Shown here: positions 50,403-59,296 of the stretch, in pieces | Layout of the letters: every line of letters starts with the position of its first letter | Position numbering within the stretch: the stretch's first letter is position 1 | DNA from: Cohnella sp. GbtcB17 | GTDB lineage: Bacteria > Bacillota > Bacilli > Paenibacillales > Paenibacillaceae | Direction: 5' to 3' | DNA: 64,000 nt | Assembly: GCF_019091135.1 (NCBI RefSeq) | Contig: NZ_JAGXJW010000005.1 | Location: 1 to 64,000, forward strand | The notes under the pieces: generated by a model | Seen by the model: only the letters and a program-made list of their open reading frames with translations | Told to the model about the DNA's origin: nothing | Databases searched by the model: none | Made by a program: the position numbers and the translations under genes

Positions 50403-50666
50403 ATGTTCGCCGAACGGATCGGCTATATCGTATGGTTCAGCGACTGGAAGGCGGCGCGCGCGCTGGACAAGTACGGCAGCCTGCATTATATGTCTCGCAA
50501 GATGAATTACGCCGTCCTCTACATGGACGCGGATACCTCGGAGGACACGGTGCGCAACCTGCAGCGGCTGCCCTACGTCCGCAAGATCGAGCGCTCCTAC
50601 CGGGGCGAGATCAAGACCGAGTACGAGAGCAACGTGCCGGACAAGACCCGGTTTTACGGGCTCTGA
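50403..50666 (+). CDS. ylbG: YlbG family protein (DUF2129)
   Basis: An 87-aa protein of the YlbG/DUF2129 family: RIGYIVWFSDWKAARALDKYGSLHYMSRKMNYAVLYMDADTSEDTVRNLQRLPYVRKIERSYR. Function unknown; the gene directly follows ylbF in most Bacillales, suggesting a functional link. CGGAGGAGC precedes the ATG. The unit ends at the hairpin at 50685. Confidence 0.93.
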   Translation: MFAERIGYIVWFSDWKAARALDKYGSLHYMSRKMNYAVLYMDADTSEDTVRNLQRLPYVRKIERSYRGEIKTEYESNVPDKTRFYGL

Positions 50667-50684
50667 GCGAGTGACAAGCGATTG

Positions 50685-50721
50685 GAGCGCCGCGCCGGCG
50701 ACCGGGCGGCGCTCTTTTTTT
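50685..50721 (+). terminator. Terminator after ylbG
   Basis: GAGCGCCG pairs with CGGCGCTC around a GC-rich loop, then T7. Confidence 0.85.
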
Positions 50722-50786
50722 ATAAGGCTTTTTTGGGAGCGCGAACATAAAATAAATGTAAAGTATGGAATCTATTTTTTTTAATG

Positions 50787-50816
50787 TTGAATGTACGGGA
50801 ATAATTGCGATAGAAT
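50787..50816 (+). promoter_or_regulatory. Candidate promoter of the 145-aa hypothetical gene
   Basis: TTGAAT and TAGAAT are separated by 18 nt inside a markedly AT-rich tract (about 50720-50850), about 72 nt before the GTG. Confidence 0.4.
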
Positions 50817-50887
50817 GTATATATATGCCTAGCAACTCAAACCCTTTATAGGTCTTTTGGCTCATGCGATCGAGGGAGGGAAGTCCC

Positions 50888-51325
50888 GTGAAAGACAAGC
50901 AAACGGAGCGTTGGAGTACGTACGAGCCTTTTTTCGTTGAGCTTGGGGATAAAAAAGTCGCGGACATCATCATTACGAATCACGCTCGCGTTCGTTGGAC
51001 CGACCGCGTCGAATCCGAAAAAACGGGATTTTCCGATATCGCCGAGTTTTTGTGGCAGTGTCTGAAAGAAGGCCGCGTCGTATCTTACTATCGCAACGAA
51101 GAGGATGTCTACACGATCGACGACGACCTTGTGTTCGTGGCGGAGTTCGCCGTCTCGGAAAAGGAAGTCGACCTGCTCGGCAATCCGCTCCACAAGATGA
51201 TCGTCGTGACCTTTCTGGGCCGCATGTCGGAGACGATGGAGCTGCGCGATCTGAAGACGTACTACTCCTGGCTGCGGCATTCGCGTCGCATGACGCTGAT
51301 CAAGAACAACCGCAAGCGTCGCTAA
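50888..51325 (+). CDS. Conserved hypothetical protein, function unknown
   Basis: A 145-aa soluble, charged protein: WSTYEPFFVELGDKKVADIIITNHARVRWTDRVESEKTG, then GFSDIAEFLWQCLKEGRVVSYYRNEEDVYTIDDDLVFVAEF, then VDLLGNPLHKMIVVTFLGRMSETMELRDLKTYYSWLRHSRRMTL. The pattern of a His-Ala-Arg-Val-Arg-Trp helix followed by a beta-sheet region is vaguely like RelE-fold or DUF4258 proteins, but I cannot assign it. GTG start at 50888 with GGGAGGG 6 nt upstream. No partner antitoxin nearby. Basic C-terminus (KNNRKRR) could contact nucleic acid (inference). Confidence 0.7.
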   Translation: MKDKQTERWSTYEPFFVELGDKKVADIIITNHARVRWTDRVESEKTGFSDIAEFLWQCLKEGRVVSYYRNEEDVYTIDDDLVFVAEFAVSEKEVDLLGNPLHKMIVVTFLGRMSETMELRDLKTYYSWLRHSRRMTLIKNNRKRR

Positions 51326-51339
51326 ACCTATTCATATTA

Positions 51340-51367
51340 AAGCATGCCGCGCGGCATGCTTTTTTTT
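51340..51367 (+). terminator. Terminator after the 145-aa hypothetical gene
   Basis: A perfect palindrome, AGCATGCCGC/GCGGCATGCT, is followed by T7. Confidence 0.88.
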
Positions 51368-51459
51368 GCGCGGCAAAGGCGAAGGCCGCAGCGCGAAGAT
51401 CGCGGCGCCGGATTGTGTTATAATGCATTCAAATGTCCGGAAGGCAGGAATTCGATATT

Positions 51460-52359
51460 ATGGCGCTGAACGTGCATCAACTCCACACCTTTTACGCGGT
51501 TGCGGAGAGGGGGAGCTTTTCCGCCGCCGCCCAGACGCTGCACATGACGCAGCCCGCGGTGACGATGCAGATTCAGGCGCTCGAGGAGCGGTTCGGGGCG
51601 AAGCTGTTCCAGCGGTCCGCGAAGAAGCTGGAGCTGACCGATGCGGGGCGCGCCCTGCTGCCGCAAGCGCGCAAGGCGATGGAGCTGATGCGGGAGACCG
51701 ACGCGATCATGGCCGCGCATGCCGAGCAGCTCAAGGGCCGGCTGAAGTTCGCCGCCAGCCTGACGATCGGCGAATACGTGCTGCCGAGGCTGCTCGCGCC
51801 TTTTTTGAAGCGGTATCCCGAGCTGTCGCTGAGCATGCGCATCATCAACACGTCCGAGATTATAGAGGAGATCGAAAATCACGGTCTCGCCTTCGGACTG
51901 GTTGAAGGACGCGCGGAAGGGCCGGGCCTGCTCGCCGAGCCGGTCATGAACGACGAGCTTGTGCTCGTCGCGCCCGCGGGGCATCCGTTCGCCGCGCGCG
52001 GCGAGGTCGAGCTCGATGAAGTGCTGAAGGAGCCGATGGTGCTGCGCGAGACGGGCTCCGGCACGCGGCAGGTCATGGAGGAGGAGCTGCTGCGGCATGG
52101 CGCGCTGCCTTCCGATCTGCGGGTCGTGAGCGACTTCGGGAGCACGGGCGCCGTGAAGTCGGCCGTCGAGGCGGGACTTGGGCTGTCCTTCGTGTCCGTC
52201 TGGACGATCCGTCACGAGACTGCGCTCTCGCTGCTCGCGCCGGTGAAAATTCGCGGCGTTTCGTTTCGCCGGCAATTCTACGCCGTTCGCCAGCAATCGT
52301 CGGATCTGCCGATCGGGGGCGCGGCGCTGCTAGACTACTTAAGGGGGATTCAAGCTTGA
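51460..52359 (+). CDS. LysR-type transcriptional regulator
   Basis: A 299-aa LTTR with the N-terminal winged HTH LNVHQLHTFYAVAERGSFSAAAQTLHMTQPAVTMQIQALEERFGAKLFQRS and a periplasmic-binding-like effector domain (TIGEYVLPRLLAPFLKRYPEL ... GSTGAVKSAVEAGLGLSFVSVW). It most resembles the CysL/YwfK/CbbR-like branch, but the target is unknown. Start at ATG 51460: a TATAAT at 51419 puts transcription near 51431, so the ATG at 51433 would be leaderless. The stop overlaps the next gene's TTG (TTGA), coupling it to the PHP gene. Confidence 0.88.
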   Translation: MALNVHQLHTFYAVAERGSFSAAAQTLHMTQPAVTMQIQALEERFGAKLFQRSAKKLELTDAGRALLPQARKAMELMRETDAIMAAHAEQLKGRLKFAASLTIGEYVLPRLLAPFLKRYPELSLSMRIINTSEIIEEIENHGLAFGLVEGRAEGPGLLAEPVMNDELVLVAPAGHPFAARGEVELDEVLKEPMVLRETGSGTRQVMEEELLRHGALPSDLRVVSDFGSTGAVKSAVEAGLGLSFVSVWTIRHETALSLLAPVKIRGVSFRRQFYAVRQQSSDLPIGGAALLDYLRGIQA

Positions 52360-53255
52360 ACAGAGCGGACCTGCACACCCACACGACCGCGTCGGACGGT
52401 CTTCACAGGCCGTCGGACAATGTCCGCATGGCGGCGGAGGCGGGCCTCGCCGCCATCGGCATTACGGATCACGATACGGTGGCCGGACTCGACGAAGCGA
52501 GGCAAGCCGCGAAGGCATTCGGTGTCGAAGTCGTGCCGGGGGTCGAGATCAGTACGGCGCAGGACGGCCAGGATATTCATATACTCGGCTATTATGCCGA
52601 CGACCGCGATCCGGTATTTTTGGCGAGACTTGCTTCCCAGCGCCGCGTGCGCGATTCGCGCAACGAGCTGATCGTCGCCAGGCTGAACGAGCTTGGCGTG
52701 CGTCTCTCCTGGGAAGCCGTGCTGGGCGCGGCGGGAAGGGACCGGGGACCGGACGAGACGGTCGGCCGGCCGCACATCGCCGAGGCGCTGGTGCGGATGG
52801 GGGCGGTAGGCTCGCTCCAGGAGGCGTTCGACCGGTATTTGGCCGAAGGCAAGCCGGCATACGTGCTGCCCCCGCGGATCGCGCCGGCAGAGGCGATCGC
52901 CTGGATTCACGAAGCCGGGGGCGCAGCCGTCGTCGCCCATCCCGGATTGTACGGGGCCGACGAGACCGTAGAAGCGCTGCTGCGCGGCGGCGTCGCGGAC
53001 GGCGTCGAGGCGTACCATTCGGACCACACGGCCGAGGACGAACGGCGTTATGCGGCTATGGCGGAGCGGTACGGCGTCGTCGCAACCGGCGGCTCGGACT
53101 TCCACGGCGAGCGCAAGGGACGGGTGTACCACGGTCCGATCGGCTCGCGATCGGCCGACGCGGACGTCGTGCGCGCGCTTAAGGAGCGGGCGCAGGGTCG
53201 GCGGGCGGCACGCCCGTCGGATTTGCAGGACGACGGCGGTACTGCATCGGACTGA
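52356..53255 (+). CDS. PHP-domain phosphoesterase (RNase AM/TrpH-like)
   Basis: A 299-aa PHP metal-dependent phosphoesterase. Metal-binding motifs are DLHTHTTASDG, ITDHDTVAGLDEA, VVPGVEIS, IHILGY, VAHPGLYG and TGGSDFHGE, all in canonical order. Relatives hydrolyse 3',5'-bisphosphonucleotides or act as 5'-3' exonucleases on short RNA or DNA. TTG start overlapping the lysR stop (TTGA). The last 77 nt overlap the end of the convergent araC gene; the C-terminal tail (RRAARPSDLQDDGGTASD) is low-complexity, consistent with recent extension past an original stop. Confidence 0.88.
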   Translation: MNRADLHTHTTASDGLHRPSDNVRMAAEAGLAAIGITDHDTVAGLDEARQAAKAFGVEVVPGVEISTAQDGQDIHILGYYADDRDPVFLARLASQRRVRDSRNELIVARLNELGVRLSWEAVLGAAGRDRGPDETVGRPHIAEALVRMGAVGSLQEAFDRYLAEGKPAYVLPPRIAPAEAIAWIHEAGGAAVVAHPGLYGADETVEALLRGGVADGVEAYHSDHTAEDERRYAAMAERYGVVATGGSDFHGERKGRVYHGPIGSRSADADVVRALKERAQGRRAARPSDLQDDGGTASD

Positions 53256-54075
53256 CGCCGTAGTAAGCGCCGAAGTGGCGCGTAAACGGATGGATCGACG
53301 GGTAGCCGAGCTTGTCCGCGACGGCGGTGATCGTCAGGTCGCTCTCCCGCAGCAGGATCGCCGCCCTTCGCATGCGAAGACGATGCTGGTAGGCTTTGGG
53401 GGTGTACCCCGTTTCCCGAAGGAACAGCTCGTGAAAATATGTGCGGCTGAGGCCGCACATCTCCCACCATTCGCCGACGCTCTCGCGCCGGCCGGGGTCT
53501 CGTTCGAGACGCTCGAGCAGCCTTACGATCCGGTAATCGCTCGGACGGCGCGTATGGCGCGCATTGTACCAGTTCAGCATCCATGCATAAATCATGCTGT
53601 TCAGAATCTCGCTGCGATAGTAGCGGGATTGTTCGTATACCTGCACGATGCGCAGCAGCTCGTCGTAGAGCTGCGGCTCGTCCTGGAGCGATGACACCCC
53701 GGGAAGCGCGTCCAGCTCGGCGCAAGGGCTGGCGACGGAGACGGCGCCCAGCCGAAAGGGCTCCGGCGCGTAAATAAAGACGCGGTTCAGCGAGACCGGG
53801 TCTTTGGCATCCCACAGGTCGAAGTACAAATTAAAAGAAGAGAGCGGCCGCTCCGGCGAGATATGGAACGCGTGCGGCTGACCGGGGCGCAAAAAGACGA
53901 GCGCCCTTTTGTCGAGCGGATAGCGTCTGCCCTCGATCTCCATCTCTCCGCCGCCTTCGGGGAACAGATGCATCGCGTACACGCTGCACACCCGAAGCCC
54001 TTCGTTCGCGCTGCCGTCGTACACGTACGGCATCAGATCGCCGAGATAAGGCGTCATTTCGGACAGCTTTTTCAT
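53179..54075 (-). CDS. AraC-family transcriptional regulator
   Basis: A 298-aa regulator with an N-terminal cupin (EGGGEMEIEGRRYPLDKRALVFLRPGQPHAFHI, sugar-binding arm type) and a C-terminal double HTH at about residues 185-285 (VGEWWEMCGLSRTYFHELFLRETGYTPKAYQHRLRMRRAAILL, VADKLGYPSIHPFTRHFGAYYGVSPMQYRR). GGAGG precedes the ATG. Divergent from the GH95 gene, with a cre-like site between them, so it is the likely local activator of that fucosidase gene. The last 20 or so codons (PANPTGVPPADPAPAP) overlap the PHP gene. Confidence 0.9.
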   Translation of the reverse strand: MKKLSEMTPYLGDLMPYVYDGSANEGLRVCSVYAMHLFPEGGGEMEIEGRRYPLDKRALVFLRPGQPHAFHISPERPLSSFNLYFDLWDAKDPVSLNRVFIYAPEPFRLGAVSVASPCAELDALPGVSSLQDEPQLYDELLRIVQVYEQSRYYRSEILNSMIYAWMLNWYNARHTRRPSDYRIVRLLERLERDPGRRESVGEWWEMCGLSRTYFHELFLRETGYTPKAYQHRLRMRRAAILLRESDLTITAVADKLGYPSIHPFTRHFGAYYGVSPMQYRRRPANPTGVPPADPAPAP

Positions 54076-54125
54076 ATCGGAACCTCCCTGCGGAACAAAA
54101 AATGACCGGATGAATCGTCAAATTG

Positions 54126-54141
54126 GTGGATGCGCTAACAA
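54126..54141 (-). promoter_or_regulatory. Candidate cre between araC and the GH95 gene
   Basis: On the minus strand TTGTTAGCGCATCCAC matches WTGNAARCGNWWWCAW at 13 of 16 positions, with the TG, ARCG-like core and CA ends present. It lies midway between two divergent genes. Confidence 0.4.
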
Positions 54142-54278
54142 ATACGAAACGCTCCTCTCATGGTACGATATCAATGACGATATGAAAAGCGTTCGCGTCA
54201 GCTTGCGGACGATCAAACAAATGAAATCGCATCGGGGCCAGCGGCGGAAGCGATCGAAACGCGAAGGGTGAACGGAAG

Positions 54279-56609
54279 ATGAACGATACGAAGCTGTGGT
54301 ACGACAAAGGCGCGGACGGCTGGAAGCAGGGCTTGCCGCTCGGCAACGGAAAAATGGGAGCGGTCATATACGGAGATGCGGCGCGCGAGGTTTGGTGCCT
54401 GACCGAGATCACCTATTGGTCGGGCAAGCCGGAGGAGACGCCGTTCGCGCCGCGGGACAAAGCCGATCTGGAGGCGCTCAGAGACAATTTCTGGCGGGGC
54501 GACTATGCCGCCGGCGAGGAGCGCGCAGCAGCGCTGCTGCAGTCGGAAAAAGGGAACTTCGGCACGCATATGCCGCTGTGCGATCTGATCGTGACGTTCA
54601 GGGACGTCATCGGCGGGGGCGTGACGCGGGAGCTCGACCTGGAGACGGCGCTGTACGCGTTCGCTTGCGAGGATCGGACGGGCATCCGCCGCGAAGCGCT
54701 GGCGAGCCATCCGGACGGCGTCATCGCCGGCCATCTGGCAAGCGCAAGACCGGGCGGCGTATCGTTCGCGCTGGCGCTCGAGGGACGGACGGAGCGCTTC
54801 ACTTCGTCGGCGGATGCCGCATCAGGCGTCCTGTCGTTCGCGGGCCGGGCGACCGAGACGATGCATAGCGACGGCCAATGCGGCGTGCGGGCCGAGGGAC
54901 GCGTCCGAGTCGTAACGCGCGGCGGGCAAGTGACGGCGCATGGCGGTCGGCTGGTCGTCGAGGGGGCGGACGAGGCGTGGATCTACGTCGCCGCGAGCAC
55001 GGATTACGGCAGGGAAGGCGAGGACTGGCGCGGCGAATGCGCGATCGCGGTCGACCGGGCGGCGGCCAAAGGGTACGCGAAGGTGCGCGAGGATCATGTC
55101 GCCGACTACCGCAAGCTGTACGACCGCGTGGCGGTATCGCTCGGCAGTCCCCGGGAGAGCGGACGGCTGCCGCTCGACGAACGAATGAGCCGCTTGCGCG
55201 AAGGCGTGGACGATCCCGGCCTGTTCGCCCTGTTTTTCCAATACGGACGTTATCTCACGATCTCCGGCTCGCGAGAGGATTCGGCGCTGCCTCTCCACCT
55301 GCAGGGCATCTGGAACGACGGCGAGGCGAACCGCATGGCCTGGAGCTGCGATTATCATCTCGACATCAACACGGAGATGAACTACTTCCCGACCGAGGCG
55401 GCCAATCTGGCCGAATGTCACCTGCCGCTGCTGCGCTACGTGGAGCGCCTGGCGGAAGCGGGACGCCGCACCGCACGCGACTTCTACGGCGCGCCGGGAT
55501 GGGTCGCGCACGTGTTTTCCAACGCTTGGGGCTTCACCGCGCCGGGGTGGCATTATTCGTGGGGACTGAACGTGACGGGCGGGCTGTGGCTGGCCGAGCA
55601 GCTGCGCGTTCACTATGAATACGGGCTCGACGACGAGTTTCTGCGGCGAAGCGCCTATCCGGTGCTCAAGGAGGCGGCGCTGTTTTTCCTGGACTACATG
55701 AGCGTCCATCCGGAGACGGGCTGGCTCGTCACCGGGCCTTCCAATTCGCCGGAAAACAGCTTCTACGTCGGGGAAGACCGCGACCGCAGCTATGCGCTGT
55801 CCATGGGCGCGACGCTCGATCAGGTGCTCGTGCGCGATCTGTTCGCATTTTGCCTGGATGCAGCCGAGCGGCTGGGCACGGACGCAGCCTTCCAGGCGCA
55901 ACTGAGCGCGGCGATTCGCCGGCTGCCGCCGTTGCAGATCGGCGCGGGCGGTCAGCTGCAGGAATGGCTGGAGGATTACGGCGAAGCACAGCCGGATCAC
56001 AGACACGTCTCGCATCTGCACGCGCTGTTCCCCGGCGCGCAGATCACCCCGCGCGATACGCCTGCGCTGGCCGAAGCGGCGAAGCGTACGCTCGCGAACC
56101 GGATGGACGCGGCCGAGCTCGAGGACGTGGAGTTCACGCTCGCGCTGTTCGCGGGCGGCTTCGCGAGGCTTGGCGAAGGGGAGCTGGCGCTGCGCCAGCT
56201 GTCTTATCTCGTCGGGAGGCTCTGCTTCGACAATCTGCTGACGTATTCCAAGGCGGGTATCGCGGGGGCGGAGAGCAATATTTTCGTCGCGGACGGCAAC
56301 TTCGGGGGGGGGGCCGCCTTCGCGGAGATGCTGATGCAAAGTCACGGCGGCGCCATCCATCTGCTGCCCGCGCTTCCCGCGAGCTGGCATACCGGCAGCA
56401 TAAGAGGCCTGAAGGCAAGGGGCAACGCCGAGGTCGACCTTGTCTGGGCGGACGGAGAGCTGACTGGCGCGACGATCCGGGCCGGTGCTCCCTTGCAGAC
56501 TGCGCTCCGATACGGAAATCGCGAGATTCGTTTGAACCTGCAAGCCGGCGAGACGGTCGCCGTGGACGCCGAGCTGATCGCCTCCTCCGCGCTCCCAACC
56601 GAAAGATAG
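54279..56609 (+). CDS. Glycoside hydrolase family 95 (alpha-L-fucosidase type)
   Basis: A 776-aa cytoplasmic GH95 enzyme (no signal peptide). Order: N-terminal beta domain (KLWYDKGADGWKQGLPLGNGKMGAVIYG), linker, then an (alpha/alpha)6 barrel with QGIWND, DYHLDINTEMNYFPTEAANLAECH, the catalytic-acid region LQEWLEDYGEAQPDHRHVSHLHALFPG (Glu562), and SNIFVADGNFG (Asp672). Known GH95 use Asn-x-Asn before the TEMNY box; here it is Asp362-Ile-Asn364. The usual HPPFQIDGNFG stretch is about five residues shorter. A G10 tract lies at 56304-56313. Acts on fucosylated or L-galactosyl glycans after import. Confidence 0.88.
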   Translation: MNDTKLWYDKGADGWKQGLPLGNGKMGAVIYGDAAREVWCLTEITYWSGKPEETPFAPRDKADLEALRDNFWRGDYAAGEERAAALLQSEKGNFGTHMPLCDLIVTFRDVIGGGVTRELDLETALYAFACEDRTGIRREALASHPDGVIAGHLASARPGGVSFALALEGRTERFTSSADAASGVLSFAGRATETMHSDGQCGVRAEGRVRVVTRGGQVTAHGGRLVVEGADEAWIYVAASTDYGREGEDWRGECAIAVDRAAAKGYAKVREDHVADYRKLYDRVAVSLGSPRESGRLPLDERMSRLREGVDDPGLFALFFQYGRYLTISGSREDSALPLHLQGIWNDGEANRMAWSCDYHLDINTEMNYFPTEAANLAECHLPLLRYVERLAEAGRRTARDFYGAPGWVAHVFSNAWGFTAPGWHYSWGLNVTGGLWLAEQLRVHYEYGLDDEFLRRSAYPVLKEAALFFLDYMSVHPETGWLVTGPSNSPENSFYVGEDRDRSYALSMGATLDQVLVRDLFAFCLDAAERLGTDAAFQAQLSAAIRRLPPLQIGAGGQLQEWLEDYGEAQPDHRHVSHLHALFPGAQITPRDTPALAEAAKRTLANRMDAAELEDVEFTLALFAGGFARLGEGELALRQLSYLVGRLCFDNLLTYSKAGIAGAESNIFVADGNFGGGAAFAEMLMQSHGGAIHLLPALPASWHTGSIRGLKARGNAEVDLVWADGELTGATIRAGAPLQTALRYGNREIRLNLQAGETVAVDAELIASSALPTER

Positions 56610-56622
56610 AACGCAAAGCTGC

Positions 56623-56668
56623 GACAACTACGGGGCTGCCGATCCAGGCGGACCGGTAGTTGTCTTTC
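56623..56668 (+). terminator. Terminator after the GH95 gene
   Basis: GACAACTAC pairs with GTAGTTGTC around a partly paired loop, then TTTCG. Confidence 0.7.
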
Positions 56669-56706
56669 GTGTATAATGGTGCTACTAGAAAAAGGGGGGT
56701 CGGGCG

Positions 56707-59001
56707 TTGCCGAAGCATTCGAGGATTTACCGCAACTTTCTGCTCTCCTACCTCGTCATCCTGATCCTGCCCAGCATCGCGGGTTATATGTCCTACCGGA
56801 CCTCGATCGAGGTCACGCAGACGATCTCCATCGAGAACGGCGTTACTCAGCTGCAGAACGCGCAGCAGCTGCTGGAACGCAGAATGGCCGAGGTCGAGGG
56901 GTTCACGCGGCAGTTGGCGCTGAACCAGGATCTGTTCGTGCTCATGAACGAGAAAAAGAGCGACGGCGACGTCAATTTGTACAGCATCTGGAACGTGCTG
57001 CGGAACGTTATGGTTTTCGGCCAGACGAACGACTTCCTGCGGAACTACTATATTTATCTGCGAAATTATAACGTCGTCCTGACGCCGGGCTCCGCTTATT
57101 TCCGTCCCGAGCATTATTACGAGACCGCGCATTACCGCAACATGACGCTGGACGACTGGCGCAATACGATTCTGAACAAGCCGCACAGCCGGGAGATTTT
57201 GCCGCTCAGCCCGTTCGAGGACGGCGACGGACAGACATCCGTCATTTCGTATATGCAATCGCTTCCATTGGACAGCTTCGTCGACGCGTCGCCGGCGACC
57301 GTCGTCGTCATCATCGACGAGAAGACGATCCAGAGCCTGCTGACGGGACTGAAGGACCGGTACGGCGGCTGGACGTACATCAGCGACCGCGAAGGCAAGA
57401 CGATCAGCAGGCAAGGCATTGAGGAAAAGGAAATCGCTCGTCTGAACGGGACGGACGGCTTGCGTGCGGACGAACAGAGCCAGTTTTACGGCGACGACCT
57501 CGTCATCGCCATCCAGTCGGACAAGACGGGATGGACGTACCGCGCCGGCATCCCCAAGGCCGTGCTCATGGAAAACGCGAACCATATTAAATTCATCACG
57601 TGGACGGTGACGGCGGTAGCGCTCGTGGTCGGACTGCTGGCCGGCATCGTATTGTCGTACCGGAACAGCGCGCCGATCAACCGGCTGCTAGGCGTATTCC
57701 GCGATCAATTCGCCAAGGATCAGCCGCCGCTCGGCAACGCCTACGATTTCCTGCACGGCAACGTCGCCAACATGCTGACGAACAACAAATGGCTGCAAAG
57801 CGAGCTCGACCGGCAGCTGCCGCTCGTGCAGGACGCCTACTTGAAGCGGCTGCTCGCCGGCGAATTCCAGACGCGCGACGAGGCCGAAGCTGCGGCGGAC
57901 CAGGCAGGCCTTCGGTTCGGCTTCGCGTCCGGCGCCGTCGGCATTTTGCGCATCGAAGGGTACGCGGGCATCGACACGGTCGAGATTTTGAACGAATTGA
58001 ACGCCGCGCGTTTGCTCGTCAAGCAAAACCTGCGCGAGCTGTTTCCCGACCTGCAGATGACGGATATGGGCTCGGATCGCGTGGCCGCGCTGTTCGGCTA
58101 TTTGCCCGAGCAGTCCGAGGAGGCCGGGGAGCGCGAGCTCGAGAGCAAGCTTCGGCCGCTGGCCGTTCGCCTGTTCGACGAATACAAAATTTCCGTCACC
58201 GCCGCCTTCGGGGAAAGCTTCGCCACGGCGCTGGAGGTCAGCCGCTCGAGCGAGCAGGCGCGGGAGACGCTCGAGTATGCCGATTATGCCGTCCGCAAGG
58301 ATATTTTATGGCATCGGGACATCCGCTCCGAGAGCGCGACCTATTATTATCCGCTCGAGACGGAGCTTCGGCTGATCGGCACGATCCGGGCGGGCGAGCG
58401 GGAAGAGGCGCGCCGGATGGTGGAGGAGCTGCTCGCGCGCAACGCCGAGAGCCGGGAGCTCTCGCCGGACATGAAGCGGCAGCTGGTCGGCGAGTTAAAG
58501 GGGACGCTGCTCAAAGTGCTCGATCAGAAAGCGTTCCAATCCGCCGAACCGTTCGAATCGGTCAAAAACCGGACGCTTGCCATCCAGGAGACGGATTCGC
58601 TCGAGGCGGTCCGCGAAGAGATCGGCCAAATTACCGATACGCTGTGCGGCGTCGTGGCCGCGAAAAAAAACGATCTGCACCACAAGACGGTCGAGGAGAT
58701 CAAGAAGTATATCGCGGAAAAGTACTCGGACGCCGAACTGACGCTCTACAAGGTCGCCGAGCAGGTGGAGCGGCCGGAAAAATACATTTCGCAGCTGTTC
58801 AAGGACGTCACCGGCACGAATCTGTCCGATTATCTGGAGAAAATCCGCATGGATCGCGCGGCCGAGCTGCTGCGGGACCGAAGCGCCACGATCGACGAGA
58901 TCGCGTACAGGGTCGGCTACAACAGCTCGCATTCGTTCCGCAGGGCGTTCAAGCGGGTATCGGGCGTATCGCCGAGCGCGTACAGACAGTCGTTCGATTG
59001 A
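56707..59001 (+). CDS. Membrane-bound AraC-family sensor-regulator (Cache domain)
   Basis: A 764-aa one-component regulator common before LplABC-type importers in Paenibacillaceae. TM1 is at about residues 8-28 (NFLLSYLVILILPSIAGYM), an extracytoplasmic Cache/PAS-like sensor at 30-290, and TM2 at 296-317 (FITWTVTAVALVVGLLAGIVL). A cytoplasmic linker carries a GGDEF-like-fold remnant without catalytic motif. The C-terminal double HTH is at about 665-762 (LYKVAEQVERPEKYISQLFKDVTGTNLSDYLEKIRM, IDEIAYRVGYNSSHSFRRAFKRVSGVSPSAYR). TTG start with AAAGGGGGG upstream. Likely senses an extracellular sugar and activates the adjacent importer. Confidence 0.88.
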   Translation: MPKHSRIYRNFLLSYLVILILPSIAGYMSYRTSIEVTQTISIENGVTQLQNAQQLLERRMAEVEGFTRQLALNQDLFVLMNEKKSDGDVNLYSIWNVLRNVMVFGQTNDFLRNYYIYLRNYNVVLTPGSAYFRPEHYYETAHYRNMTLDDWRNTILNKPHSREILPLSPFEDGDGQTSVISYMQSLPLDSFVDASPATVVVIIDEKTIQSLLTGLKDRYGGWTYISDREGKTISRQGIEEKEIARLNGTDGLRADEQSQFYGDDLVIAIQSDKTGWTYRAGIPKAVLMENANHIKFITWTVTAVALVVGLLAGIVLSYRNSAPINRLLGVFRDQFAKDQPPLGNAYDFLHGNVANMLTNNKWLQSELDRQLPLVQDAYLKRLLAGEFQTRDEAEAAADQAGLRFGFASGAVGILRIEGYAGIDTVEILNELNAARLLVKQNLRELFPDLQMTDMGSDRVAALFGYLPEQSEEAGERELESKLRPLAVRLFDEYKISVTAAFGESFATALEVSRSSEQARETLEYADYAVRKDILWHRDIRSESATYYYPLETELRLIGTIRAGEREEARRMVEELLARNAESRELSPDMKRQLVGELKGTLLKVLDQKAFQSAEPFESVKNRTLAIQETDSLEAVREEIGQITDTLCGVVAAKKNDLHHKTVEEIKKYIAEKYSDAELTLYKVAEQVERPEKYISQLFKDVTGTNLSDYLEKIRMDRAAELLRDRSATIDEIAYRVGYNSSHSFRRAFKRVSGVSPSAYRQSFD

Positions 59002-59020
59002 ATTAGCTTTTCTAAATGCG

Positions 59021-59051
59021 ACCGTCGGGGGATTCCCCTGACGGTTTTTTT
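59021..59051 (+). terminator. Terminator between the sensor-regulator and the importer operon
   Basis: ACCGTC-GGGG-GATT-CCCC-TGACGGT is followed by T7. Confidence 0.88.
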
Positions 59052-59238
59052 GCGTTGTATCCCCGCTCCGGCGCGTCCCGATCGACCGTACCGTTTTCCG
59101 CTGGCCCGTCCACGCGCAGTTTCGCGGAAAATGGGCCGTTCTATGGCGAATCGGCTCCTTCAAATCGGGTTTTTGGTACGCCGAAATACCGATTTGTACC
59201 TACCGAACGACGATTTGGATGCGCTATCATCGGACCTG

Positions 59239-59254
59239 TAGAAAGCGCTGCCAA
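59239..59254 (+). promoter_or_regulatory. Candidate cre upstream of the sugar importer operon
   Basis: TAGAAAGCGCTGCCAA matches WTGNAARCGNWWWCAW at 13 of 16 positions, 43 nt before the first permease ATG. No clear promoter was found in 59052-59238; the region contains short A/T-rich pseudo-repeats only. Confidence 0.45.
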
Positions 59255-59296
59255 GCAAAATCGGCGCTAGGGAACGATAGGAGGGGATCGTCGACG

